Source: Gammaproteobacteria bacterium
Lineage (GTDB): Bacteria; Pseudomonadota; Gammaproteobacteria; Arenicellales; JAANXG01
Direction of reading: 5' to 3'
NCBI GenBank assembly: GCA_024638505.1
Contig: JAHEKE010000003.1
Coordinates: forward strand, 108,622-172,621
Length of the DNA: 64,000 nt
In this document: positions 18,549 to 26,978 of the stretch, in pieces
Position numbering within the stretch: position 1 is the stretch's first letter
Layout of the letters: each line of letters opens with the position of its first letter
Notes under the pieces: model-generated
Seen by the model: the letters and a program-made list of their open reading frames with translations, nothing else
Told to the model about the DNA's origin: nothing
The model's database searches: none
Translations under genes and position numbers: made by a program

Positions 18549-18579
18549 CGCTTCGCCGGTGGCAGTGACGCTTAACGGG

Positions 18580-19719
18580 CTATTCGATCAGTTCGCGCAG
18601 CTGGCGTATATCTGAATCGGGGTCGGGGATTTCCCGTGCGCCGAAGTCCATATAGTTGGCATAGCTGAACTCCTCCAGCAGCAGGAAAGCGGGTCGCGCG
18701 TAGGTGCCTTTTGGTGCAGCACGGATTGCCGATTCCAGTAGGAATTCCATCTCAGGCACCGCGGGCTTAGGCCGCATGGTGCGCAGGGCGATTAAGCCAA
18801 GGAGATAATAAGCCTCGGACATCTGCTCAGGTGACAGGCTGCTGTTGTTCTGCAGTAAACGCCGCAGCATACTGGAGGTCACGATATCGTGTACCGCTCG
18901 CTCGCGCCCGGCGGGAGCCAGAGTTAACTCTGTACTCTGTATGAACAGGTCCCGCGCGCGCGCTAGAGAGGGCTCAGCATCTAGCTCAGCACTCAGTTGA
19001 TCCATGCTGTCAATCCACACCTGAACGTGGTGGCGGATATATAGCGGAACGTCTTCGCGCTGCAGAAAACTGTTCAGGGTAGAACGCAGGCGGTCAAGAT
19101 CTCGCGTTACCGTTATGCTGATCTGAAGATAATCGATCAACACTCCATCTAGATCCAAGTCGGCCGGCTGCACCGATCTATCCAGGATAATTTCCTCATA
19201 TTTGTCCAGCGCGCTGTCGAATTGTCGTGTGGCGACGTAAAGCTGCGCGATGTCTTCCCGCTCTAAAGTAGTGGTATCTATGCGGGCGAACAGCTTTTGC
19301 CCCATTAGAAAATCGGATTCATCAGGAAGTCTGGAGTGGCAGGAAACGCAGTTTTGCACCATATCTAGCAGGGAGAAGTAGGCATCGATATAGCTCCCGT
19401 CCTGGAATGAGTATTCAACACGCGCTATCGCTTTTTCCAAGGAACCGGCCAGCAGCTTGAATTCTGCTTCACGGCCCTGCGCGTGTGCAATAAGTTTTTG
19501 TTTGGTGGAAGTCAGAACTTGCAAGTGCTGCTGGACCAGGATTTTATCGGCGGAGTCGGTGTTTTGATCCACACGCAGGCTGAGCGGCAGCAGATAGGCT
19601 ACCGCATCAAAAGCTTCCCACATCGTTTGTCGTACATCCTCATCCTCAGATTGACCGACTACAATCGGTACGCCGAAGATGATGGTAAAAACCAGCAAGC
19701 AGGCTTTTGCGCCTTTCAT
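18580..19719 (-). CDS. Exported helical protein with one c-type heme motif
   Basis: 379 residues with a signal peptide (residues 1-22, ending VVGQS). One CXXCH motif, CVSCH (Cys124, Cys127, His128), lies in an otherwise helical protein rich in Leu, Asp and Arg; later parts, around residues 150-180 and 275-350, look like helical repeat pairs. It is probably a periplasmic monoheme c-type protein, but I recognise no named family. The ribosome site AAGGGGA precedes the ATG. An FNR-like box with class II spacing lies upstream, which suits a redox protein switched on at low oxygen. It is convergent with the hydroxylase-like gene. Confidence 0.7.
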   Translation of the reverse strand: MKGAKACLLVFTIIFGVPIVVGQSEDEDVRQTMWEAFDAVAYLLPLSLRVDQNTDSADKILVQQHLQVLTSTKQKLIAHAQGREAEFKLLAGSLEKAIARVEYSFQDGSYIDAYFSLLDMVQNCVSCHSRLPDESDFLMGQKLFARIDTTTLEREDIAQLYVATRQFDSALDKYEEIILDRSVQPADLDLDGVLIDYLQISITVTRDLDRLRSTLNSFLQREDVPLYIRHHVQVWIDSMDQLSAELDAEPSLARARDLFIQSTELTLAPAGRERAVHDIVTSSMLRRLLQNNSSLSPEQMSEAYYLLGLIALRTMRPKPAVPEMEFLLESAIRAAPKGTYARPAFLLLEEFSYANYMDFGAREIPDPDSDIRQLRELIE

Positions 19720-19750
19720 ACTTCATCCCCTTAAATATTAATCCAGCTCT

Positions 19751-19792
19751 ATGCTAAAGGTGTAAACTCAGTGCCAAACTGATCGAGATCAA
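19751..19792 (-). promoter_or_regulatory. FNR/Anr-like box with class II spacing to a -10 element
   Basis: On the reverse strand TTGAT-CTCG-ATCAG (19792-19779) matches the FNR consensus at 9 of 10 positions. A -10-like TAGCAT lies at 19756-19751, which would put the site centre near -41.5, the classical class II activator position. The start codon at 19719 follows 30 or so bases later. This suggests oxygen-responsive control of the c-type heme protein gene. Confidence 0.5.
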
Positions 19793-19826
19793 ATTCGCCC
19801 CATTTTTCCCTTGAGCTGCCCCTGGA

Positions 19827-20591
19827 TCAGTGCGCGACAGCGGCAAAAAGCTTTGCCGGTGCCAGCCAGCGTACAGCAGGATGACCACAGGTTTTATCCA
19901 GCAAATCATCCAGGAACTGCCACATACTTTGATCATGGCGCTGATGATGCGTGAGCAGTCCGGTTGGCTCGTCGGGATCGGCTCGATTTGCTCTTTTCAT
20001 CGTTAAGTGATGGGTCAGCAAAGCAAGGGCCGATTCAGTGCCGACAAAAGCGCCCCCTGCGCGCCAGTTGATTATATCAACGTGCGTATTGCAGCGAAGC
20101 AAGCCTTGTTCGCTAGCAGAGTGCCGGGCGGTATAGGTTGAAATTCCGGTAAATCCCAGCATATTCAATTGTGCAACAACTTTATCCGCGATTCGATTCC
20201 AGGGAGGCACCATAACCGGGATGAATTGCCTACTGAAGGTTTCATGCATTCTTGCAGCGCCCATTTTTAATTCATCTGTGATTACGTTAGCCGGCCGGTG
20301 ATTCCCAAGCTCACATTTCTTTTGTCCGGCTGGAGCGTGATTTAGATGAGCGTAACCGTGCTGCAGAATCGTACAGTCGTGCTGGGCAACAAACTCTGGC
20401 AGGTCGGGTAGAAACAGCGCGGGTGAAACGGATAGCCCCAAGGGCACTGCGTAGTCCGAGCTCAGCCTGAGCAGGTGTCGCAAGTTGTCCCCAGGCTGAT
20501 CGGCATCATCATCGCGCCACCACAGCTTGACCAGCTGACCACTGCAGTGCCAATGATCCAGCTCCTGCATTAGTGTTCGCCAATTAATCAT
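19827..20591 (-). CDS. Polysaccharide deacetylase (NodB-like) family protein
   Basis: 254 residues without an obvious signal peptide, so probably cytoplasmic. The NodB-type motifs are recognisable: WWRDDDADQ near residue 24 supplies the catalytic and metal aspartates, HGYAHLNH (about residues 98-105) gives the HxxxH metal pair, and MVPPWNR is the motif 3 region. Such enzymes remove N- or O-acetyl groups from sugars. The gene overlaps the upstream glycosyltransferase gene by 4 bases, so the two are co-translated and likely act on the same glycan. Shortness and the lack of an export signal suggest a soluble precursor substrate, which is inference. Confidence 0.8.
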   Translation of the reverse strand: MINWRTLMQELDHWHCSGQLVKLWWRDDDADQPGDNLRHLLRLSSDYAVPLGLSVSPALFLPDLPEFVAQHDCTILQHGYAHLNHAPAGQKKCELGNHRPANVITDELKMGAARMHETFSRQFIPVMVPPWNRIADKVVAQLNMLGFTGISTYTARHSASEQGLLRCNTHVDIINWRAGGAFVGTESALALLTHHLTMKRANRADPDEPTGLLTHHQRHDQSMWQFLDDLLDKTCGHPAVRWLAPAKLFAAVAH

Positions 20592-21778
20592 TTATCCCCG
20601 TCCTGCGCGACATGCCGCTGCCAGCTGTCCCGAACAAACCTCGCGGTCTCGGTCGCCCCGTTCAGATTAAAGCGTGTATTGACTGCGGCAGGCTGAGTAG
20701 CGCATCGATCAACCGCCTTAGCTAGCGCGCTGACAGAAAGTTGTTTTTCCCTGAGCACAAGCGCTACTCGCAGCTCCTGCAGTTTTTGCGCTCGCTGCTG
20801 CTGCTCTGTTTCTCCGTCGCCCTCGAACGGCACGACCACGGCTCGTGCACCGGTCTGCAGTATATCTGCAATAGTGTTGTATCCAGCCTGCGATACCGTC
20901 ACCGTGCAGTTGCGCAACAAGGTTAAGAAATCATCACGATTTGGCTCAACAAGAATACGTTGCGACTGATGGGCATAGAGCAACTGTGCAGTTGGCTGCG
21001 GCGTGTTTGGTCCAATCAAAAAATGCCAGGTCTCATTTTTTAATCGACTCGCGCTGTGTGCTTTTAGCGCTGTCCGCAGAAGCTTATCCCCAACTGCGCC
21101 ACCTCCCGTCGAGATCAAAACTTCACCTCGACCGCTGGTATCAGCGGCAGAATTTGATGCCGGCGGGGAGATATAGCCGGTGTAGTGCAATCGCTGCCCG
21201 ATTTCATTGACGCGGGGAAACGAGTCCTCAAAGCGGATGAGTTCAGGATCACCGTGAACCATGACCGCGTCGAAAAAGCGTGTAATCAGCGCAGTGCTCT
21301 CGGCCATACGGTGCTCTGGTCTCTGCTGCACGATATCACGCACTGAGCACAGAACCAGCGGCCTCGGCGTTGCCTCAAGCGTTGCCTGTAATAGCGGGAT
21401 AAGCTCGAATCTGAGCTGACGCCTACCGAAGGGGAATGATTCGGTGATCACTATGTGCGGTTTTAGACGTGCAAAATGTTCCAGCAGCAGCTGACACCTG
21501 TTCTCTTTCCATATGGCATCGATTTCCTTTCCACTGGCATCGATCAGCTGTTCAAACTTATGATTGGACGCGCGTAGAGGGGGAAGCTGGATGAAGTGCT
21601 CACCTCCAGGCTCCCGGGAAGAAGGTGGCCCGCCGCTGACCAGATACACATCCAGGCCCATATCATGCATCGCTTTGTTTATTAACAATGCCCGCTTAAG
21701 ATGCCCTGTACCGAGCAGGTGCTGTACATAAAAAAACACACGTGGTCGTTCTATGGGTAGAGATGAATGTAATGACAA
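20588..21778 (-). CDS. MurG-like glycosyltransferase (GT-B fold)
   Basis: 396 residues. The N-terminal half has VFFYVQHLLGTGHLKRAL with the glycine-rich loop of GT-B enzymes; the C-terminal half has LISTGGGAVGDKLL and the nucleotide-sugar-binding VSQAGYNTIADIL followed by VVPFEGDGETEQQQRA. That arrangement is like MurG/GT28 proteins, which use UDP-sugars. There is no transmembrane segment. The track of the frame begins at TTG (21778); no better start is evident upstream, and a GTG 13 codons later is possible. It forms a translationally coupled pair with the deacetylase downstream and is divergent from the cyclase gene. The acceptor is not known; it is not the cell-division murG, which sits in the mur cluster elsewhere. 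Confidence 0.78.
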   Translation of the reverse strand: MSLHSSLPIERPRVFFYVQHLLGTGHLKRALLINKAMHDMGLDVYLVSGGPPSSREPGGEHFIQLPPLRASNHKFEQLIDASGKEIDAIWKENRCQLLLEHFARLKPHIVITESFPFGRRQLRFELIPLLQATLEATPRPLVLCSVRDIVQQRPEHRMAESTALITRFFDAVMVHGDPELIRFEDSFPRVNEIGQRLHYTGYISPPASNSAADTSGRGEVLISTGGGAVGDKLLRTALKAHSASRLKNETWHFLIGPNTPQPTAQLLYAHQSQRILVEPNRDDFLTLLRNCTVTVSQAGYNTIADILQTGARAVVVPFEGDGETEQQQRAQKLQELRVALVLREKQLSVSALAKAVDRCATQPAAVNTRFNLNGATETARFVRDSWQRHVAQDGDK

Positions 21779-21981
21779 CGGGCTATAAACGGTCCATTTA
21801 TTCTGTCGGATGGTGTGTGTTTTTAGATTAAATTATACCGACGACGTGTCTGCTTAGGGTAAATTTGCTTACACTCCGTGAAATGAAGAATTCTACGTTT
21901 GATGGCGAAGATTTGTTATCACCATATTAGCTGGACGTTCTTCCAATGAAAACTGTAAAAGCAGGATGCCGGTAATCTAGA

Positions 21982-23307
21982 GTGCTGAAGAATCTTACAA
22001 TCAAGTTGGCCCCCTGGCGGCACCACCAGCTGCCTGATCGAGTGCGAACCGCTATTCAACGCCAGCAGGCTTTGAGTGAGGTAATTATTGGATGGATACA
22101 GCTGACTGTGGTGGTTACTTTCTGTGTTCTGTATACCATTGCTCCCAAGACATTCAGCGAAGATGCCGCGTTTGAACCCGTACCGTGGGTACTGGGTTGC
22201 TATCTAGCATTCACCATATTGCGGCTGGTTCTGGCGCATAGGGGCCACCTGCCTGACTGGTTTCTGTACGTCTCGGTCGTAATCGATATGATGCTGTTGA
22301 TGGTGTTGATCTGGAGTTTCCACCTGCAGTACGAGCAGCCGCCATCTTTTTATTTAAAAGCGCCAACTCTGCTATACGTTTTTATTTTCATTGCCTTACG
22401 TGCGTTGAGGTTTGAGGCCAGATTCGTACTGGCTGCAGGGGCTACCGCCGCCGTGGGCTGGCTGCTGATGGTTTGGTATGTCACTACAAATGATTCCATG
22501 GAGATCACGCGTGACTATGTCAAGTACATGACATCCAACAGCGTCCTGCTCGGGGCTGAGTTCGACAAGATCATAACGATCCTGATGGTCACCCTGATAC
22601 TAGGCATTGCGCTCTTCCGCGCGCGCAACCTGCTCATAGAGTCGGTGGTGGAAAGTGCCACAGCTAGAGAGTTGTCACGGTTTGTCCCGTCTGAAGTGGT
22701 CCGGCAGGTGCAGACATCCGCCGATGGCGTTACGGCGGGACAGGGTGAACTTCGCGAAACGACCATTTTGTTTACTGACGTGGAGGGCTTTACCAGTCTG
22801 AGCGAAAAGCTGTCACCAACAGATCTGATTAAGACTTTGAACGAGTATTTCACTGCAGTGGTGGAGCCCATCGAGCGATACGGTGGAGTCGTTACCCAGT
22901 TTCAGGGAGATGCTATTCTGGCCAGCTTCAATCAGCCGAGAATCGATGAGGATCATGCGGCAAACGCTGTCCGCGCCGCCACTGATATTCAGCAGGTGTT
23001 AGCTGAGCAAACATTTGGTGATGGTCTGCGCTTGCGTTGCCGAATCGGCATCAACAGCGGTGTAGTAGTAGGTGGGCTAGTCGGCACCAAGGACAGGTTA
23101 GGGTACACCGTGCACGGTGATGATGTTAATGTCGCTGCACGTCTGGAGCAGTTAAACAAGGAGTACGGCACGTCGATCATAATCTCCGCCAGCACTTATA
23201 AACTCGCTGGCCCGGATCGGTTCCCATTCAAGAAGATCGGCGAAGTTCAGATACGCGGACGTCACAGCGACACTACCATATATACGGTGCGCGAGAACCA
23301 AGACTGA
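21982..23307 (+). CDS. Membrane-bound class III adenylate/guanylate cyclase
   Basis: 441 residues starting at GTG. The N-terminal half (about residues 35-215) contains around six transmembrane helices. The C-terminal catalytic domain begins with TTILFTDVEGFTSLSEKL; Asp266 and Asp310 (in QFQGDAIL) are the two metal-binding aspartates, and GLVGTKDRLGYTVHGDDVN and AARLEQLNKEYG are the usual later motifs. It makes a cyclic nucleotide from ATP (or GTP). There is no HAMP domain between membrane and catalytic parts. The gene is single, 203 bases from the divergent glycosyltransferase. The start has only a weak ribosome site. Adenylate cyclase is the more likely specificity but was not tested against key residues. 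Confidence 0.9.
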   Translation: MLKNLTIKLAPWRHHQLPDRVRTAIQRQQALSEVIIGWIQLTVVVTFCVLYTIAPKTFSEDAAFEPVPWVLGCYLAFTILRLVLAHRGHLPDWFLYVSVVIDMMLLMVLIWSFHLQYEQPPSFYLKAPTLLYVFIFIALRALRFEARFVLAAGATAAVGWLLMVWYVTTNDSMEITRDYVKYMTSNSVLLGAEFDKIITILMVTLILGIALFRARNLLIESVVESATARELSRFVPSEVVRQVQTSADGVTAGQGELRETTILFTDVEGFTSLSEKLSPTDLIKTLNEYFTAVVEPIERYGGVVTQFQGDAILASFNQPRIDEDHAANAVRAATDIQQVLAEQTFGDGLRLRCRIGINSGVVVGGLVGTKDRLGYTVHGDDVNVAARLEQLNKEYGTSIIISASTYKLAGPDRFPFKKIGEVQIRGRHSDTTIYTVRENQD

Positions 23308-23441
23308 GGCGTTAGCTGCTAACCTGCAGCCAGCGGTGGGCTTGACACGCACTGTGCGACATATGTATGAGTGCACACAGAATGCCTGTCCGCACCGCGC
23401 CAGGCTCTATCGCCCGAATGATCTTCGCACTCGGAGAAGTT

Positions 23442-24446
23442 ATGTCGAGCTTCAAACTTAGTTTCGTCAACGGGTTTACGCTGACGGCATTGGTTTGTTT
23501 TAGTTTTATGTCTGCCCCTGTCCACTCTGTGGACAAAGTGTTTATTGCTATCGGCACCGGGGGTCCGACTGGAGTTTATTTTGTAGCTGGTAATTCAATC
23601 TGTCGCATGATTCACAAGGAGGCGGCTGAGGGCCGCAAGCAGGGCCGTAAGCACGACATCCGCTGTGCTGCACCGTCCACTGGGGGATCCACCTATAACA
23701 TCAGCAACATCAGGCAAGGCGAGCTTGATTTCGGCATCGCTCAATCTGATTGGCAGCATCACGCCTATTACGGTACCGGCAAGTTTGCGGGCAAACGGTT
23801 TGAGCAGTTACGCGCAGTTTTCTCCATGCATCCAGAGCCGTTTCATATCATCGTGGGAAAGAACACCGGTATTAAGAGTTGGGCCGATTTGAAGGGAAAA
23901 CGAGTCAATATAGGTAACCCGGGATCCGGCCAGCGGGGCACCATGGAAGTACTGATGACTGCACACGGTACCAGTAAGGACGATTTTCAGCTGGCCACCG
24001 AGCTGACCTCCACCGAGCAGTCCAAGGCTTTGTGCGACCAGAAAATAGACGCCTTTGGATACACGGTAGGTGTTCCCAATGCCGGTGTTGCGCTGGCTAC
24101 CGATGGGTGTGCGGCGAAAATCATCAATTTAAGTGGTCCGGTTGAGGAAAGGCTGGTCAATAACAACCCATTTTATACTTTCATAACGATACCAAAGGGA
24201 AAATACAAAACGACAGACTCTGCTGTCATCACATTCGGGGTAACGGCGACCGTTGTCACCAGGGCGGATCAACCGGATGAAATTGTGTACGAGGTCGTGC
24301 GCTCTGTATTCGAGAATATTGACGACTTCAGGGCCCTACACCCCGCTTTCAGTAGCCTTGACCCCGCGCCTATGATCAAAGACGGACTTTCCGCGCCGTT
24401 GCATCCAGGCGCAGTCAAGTACTATAAAGAAAAAGGCTGGATGTAA
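23442..24446 (+). CDS. TAXI-family TRAP transporter solute-binding protein (first)
   Basis: 334 residues from an ATG with a GGAGA ribosome site; an ATG 25 codons upstream lacks one. A signal peptide ends near APVHSVD. TAXI marks are AIGTGGPTGVYF at the mature start, [36 protein letters not shown] and the C-terminal LHPGAVKYYKEKGW. These periplasmic proteins hand small anionic or amino-acid-like ligands to a TRAP permease driven by ion gradients. Its permease gene follows directly (stop to start 77 bases). It closely resembles the protein at 28401-29375, suggesting duplication. Ligand unknown. Confidence 0.93.
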   Translation: MSSFKLSFVNGFTLTALVCFSFMSAPVHSVDKVFIAIGTGGPTGVYFVAGNSICRMIHKEAAEGRKQGRKHDIRCAAPSTGGSTYNISNIRQGELDFGIAQSDWQHHAYYGTGKFAGKRFEQLRAVFSMHPEPFHIIVGKNTGIKSWADLKGKRVNIGNPGSGQRGTMEVLMTAHGTSKDDFQLATELTSTEQSKALCDQKIDAFGYTVGVPNAGVALATDGCAAKIINLSGPVEERLVNNNPFYTFITIPKGKYKTTDSAVITFGVTATVVTRADQPDEIVYEVVRSVFENIDDFRALHPAFSSLDPAPMIKDGLSAPLHPGAVKYYKEKGWM

Positions 24447-24523
24447 CTGCGCGCTTGCAACGTCTCCCCAAGCCCAGGGTTCCGTCGCTTTCGTTTTTGC
24501 TCCCTTTTCTTTTGCAGCAGGCA

Positions 24524-26917
24524 ATGTCTGAGGAAAATGTCACGCTATCCGAGCGCACGCCTGTCACGATGAAAAAAAAGCCGGACGATACAGGGCATGG
24601 GGGGCGGAGGCCCAGCCTCCGGGTCGCTGGACCAGTCAGCGCTATCGCTCTGTTATGGTCGCTGTATCAGCTGTGGATCGCTTCTCCACTCCCTTTTATT
24701 TTTAACTTTGGAATAGTCGACGGTGTAGCGGCAAGAGGAATTCATCTTGCGTTCGCTCTGCTGCTGGCATTTTTACTATTTCCTGTTGCGAAAAAGTCCG
24801 CTTGCGGCAGGATTCGTATGCATGATGTTGTGCTCGCTGTCGTCTCGTCCGCCTGTGCGCTTTACCTTTGGCTGGGCTGGGACGGACTGGTTGAGCGCCA
24901 GGGCATGTTATTGACGCACGGGTTCGGCAAGCTTCACTTCCCTACGGAAGCAATCATAGGTGGAGTCGGGATTTTATGTTTACTGGAGGCGACCCGGCGT
25001 GCGGCGGGTGCGCCGTTGGCCGCAGTCGCATGCATGTTCCTGTTGTATTCACTGTTTGGACAATACATGCCCGACCTTGTGTCGCATAAGGGCGTTTCGC
25101 TCAACCGCTTGATCGGATACCAGTGGCTCGGTGGTGAGGCGATTTTTGGTATCCCCATCGACGTGTCGGTGAGTTTCGTGTTTCTGTTCGTACTGTTTGC
25201 TTCTCTGCTCGACAAGGCCGGAGCTGGGGGGTACTTTTTAAACCTGGCGTTCGCCCTGGTAGGAAAGCTGCGCGGTGGCCCAGCTAAGGCCGCAATACTA
25301 GCTTCCGGCATGACTGGCCTGGTTTCCGGGTCTTCAAAAGCCAACGTGGTCACTACCGGCATGTTCACTATACCAGTAATGAAAAAGACTGGACTACCAG
25401 CGGTCAAAGCAGGAGCTATCGAAGTGGCGGCATCTACTAACGGTCAGCTGATGCCGCCTATCATGGGTGCCGCGGCCTTCATCATGGCGGAGTTTGTCGG
25501 GATTTCTTATTTCGATGTCATCACAGCTGCACTGATCCCAGCCGTGTTGTCCTATATCGGGCTGTTCTATATTGCACATCTTGAAGCGATGAAGCTCGGT
25601 CTGACCGCTTTGCCCAAAAAAGATGTCCCGCCACTGGGCAAAACGTTTGTCGGCGGTGTCCACTTTTTAATCCCAATTTTTACTTTGATCTACCTGCTCA
25701 TGGTAAAGAAGTGGACTGCCGCAAGTGCGATTTTCCACGCTGTACTTGTCCTGGTAGCTATCATTCTGGCTCAGTCTATTGTGACTGCGATTAAAGATGA
25801 CCGCATCACAGTTATATCTGGATTGAAGCAAGGAATCATTCAGCTTTATCTCGGTCTGATCGGCGGAGCGCGTAACATGGTTGGCGTTGCCATCGCTATC
25901 GCTGCCGCCGGCATCATTGTCGGCGCAGTATCTTCCACCGGTCTTAACAACGCCATGGTGGGCGTGGTCGAGACACTCTCCGGTGGCAATGTTTATCTAT
26001 TGCTGGGCCTGATCGCTTTGCTCTGCATCATCCTGGGCATGGGTCTGCCCACCACTGCAAATTATCTTGTAGTGGCGTCACTCCTTGCCGGCGTTTTGGT
26101 TGAATTGGGTGGAGCAGCGGGTCTGGTTGTGCCGCTGATTGCCGTTCACCTGTTTGTTTTCTACTTCGGTTTACTGGCGGATTCCACACCGCCAGTTTGT
26201 CTGGCGGCTTTTGCCGCATCGGCTATATCTCGAGCTGATCCACTGAAGACCGGCGTGCAGGCTTTCTTTTACGACATGAGAACAGCGATACTGCCCTTTG
26301 TTTTTATCTTCAATCCGGAATTGCTGCTAATAGGTGTGAGCAGCTGGTGGCATGCCGCAGTTGTATTTTTAGTGTCGTTTATCGCGATGCTCTGCTTCGG
26401 TGCCGTAACCCAAGGCTGGCTGATTGTAAAAATTAGATGGCACGAAGGGCTAATTCTGTTGGCCGTGATGGTAGCGCTGTTCCGGCCTGGGCTGGTCATG
26501 GATCAGATCTTCCCTGCGTTCGTTCCGGTAGAGATCAGTCGCTTTGCCGCGGGTGAACCAGTGGCGCAGCCGGGACAGGCAATAAGACTGCACATCAGCA
26601 GAGCATCCGACTATGGTGACCGCTTCAAATTGTTTCATGTGGAGACACCGCCAAAGACAGAGCAGAAAGGAGACTTTGGTACGTACGGCGTCGTTTTGGA
26701 ACAAAGCGAGGACGATCAAATTTACTACGTCGTCGATATGCAGTTCAATGGATTACTGGAAAAGGCCGGACTTGGTTTTGGGGACAAGGTCACAAAGATC
26801 GAAGCGGCACAGGCGGGCGTTCCTGCCAAACAGTGGGTGTATCCTGTTGCTCTGCTTCTGCTGGCAGGAGTGATCGCGCTGCAGCTGAAACGTAAGCGAC
26901 GCCTGGCCCCGAATTGA
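24524..26917 (+). CDS. TRAP transporter permease, fused small and large subunits (first)
   Basis: 797 residues from the ATG at 24524 (ribosome site GCAGG). Around 18 hydrophobic segments: the small 4-TM part in about residues 30-185 and the large 12-TM part after it, with the family motifs FNLGFALVG-like FALVGKLRGGPAKAAILASGMTG (split here over several helices), TNGQLMPP and GMGLPTTANY. A soluble C-terminal extension (about 660-775), ending in a last helix and a KRKRR tail, resembles the DUF3394 extension of such fusions. It imports the ligand of the binding protein encoded just upstream. A strongly similar paralogue is at 29503-32142. Confidence 0.92.
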   Translation: MSEENVTLSERTPVTMKKKPDDTGHGGRRPSLRVAGPVSAIALLWSLYQLWIASPLPFIFNFGIVDGVAARGIHLAFALLLAFLLFPVAKKSACGRIRMHDVVLAVVSSACALYLWLGWDGLVERQGMLLTHGFGKLHFPTEAIIGGVGILCLLEATRRAAGAPLAAVACMFLLYSLFGQYMPDLVSHKGVSLNRLIGYQWLGGEAIFGIPIDVSVSFVFLFVLFASLLDKAGAGGYFLNLAFALVGKLRGGPAKAAILASGMTGLVSGSSKANVVTTGMFTIPVMKKTGLPAVKAGAIEVAASTNGQLMPPIMGAAAFIMAEFVGISYFDVITAALIPAVLSYIGLFYIAHLEAMKLGLTALPKKDVPPLGKTFVGGVHFLIPIFTLIYLLMVKKWTAASAIFHAVLVLVAIILAQSIVTAIKDDRITVISGLKQGIIQLYLGLIGGARNMVGVAIAIAAAGIIVGAVSSTGLNNAMVGVVETLSGGNVYLLLGLIALLCIILGMGLPTTANYLVVASLLAGVLVELGGAAGLVVPLIAVHLFVFYFGLLADSTPPVCLAAFAASAISRADPLKTGVQAFFYDMRTAILPFVFIFNPELLLIGVSSWWHAAVVFLVSFIAMLCFGAVTQGWLIVKIRWHEGLILLAVMVALFRPGLVMDQIFPAFVPVEISRFAAGEPVAQPGQAIRLHISRASDYGDRFKLFHVETPPKTEQKGDFGTYGVVLEQSEDDQIYYVVDMQFNGLLEKAGLGFGDKVTKIEAAQAGVPAKQWVYPVALLLLAGVIALQLKRKRRLAPN

Positions 26918-26978
26918 TGGGTATTAGGTGTGATATTTTGCGACTTGTAGATAGCGAGAGCGAACGCGGATCGCTCTG

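Noticed and set aside
23311..23323. Palindrome GTTAGC-T-GCTAAC just after the cyclase gene
   Set aside because: Short, single copy and with no neighbouring promoter features; not enough to call an operator.
24455..24523. Longer N-terminus for the first TRAP permease (TTG start)
   Set aside because: No ribosome site and an unlikely proline-rich start; the ATG at 24524 is better supported.
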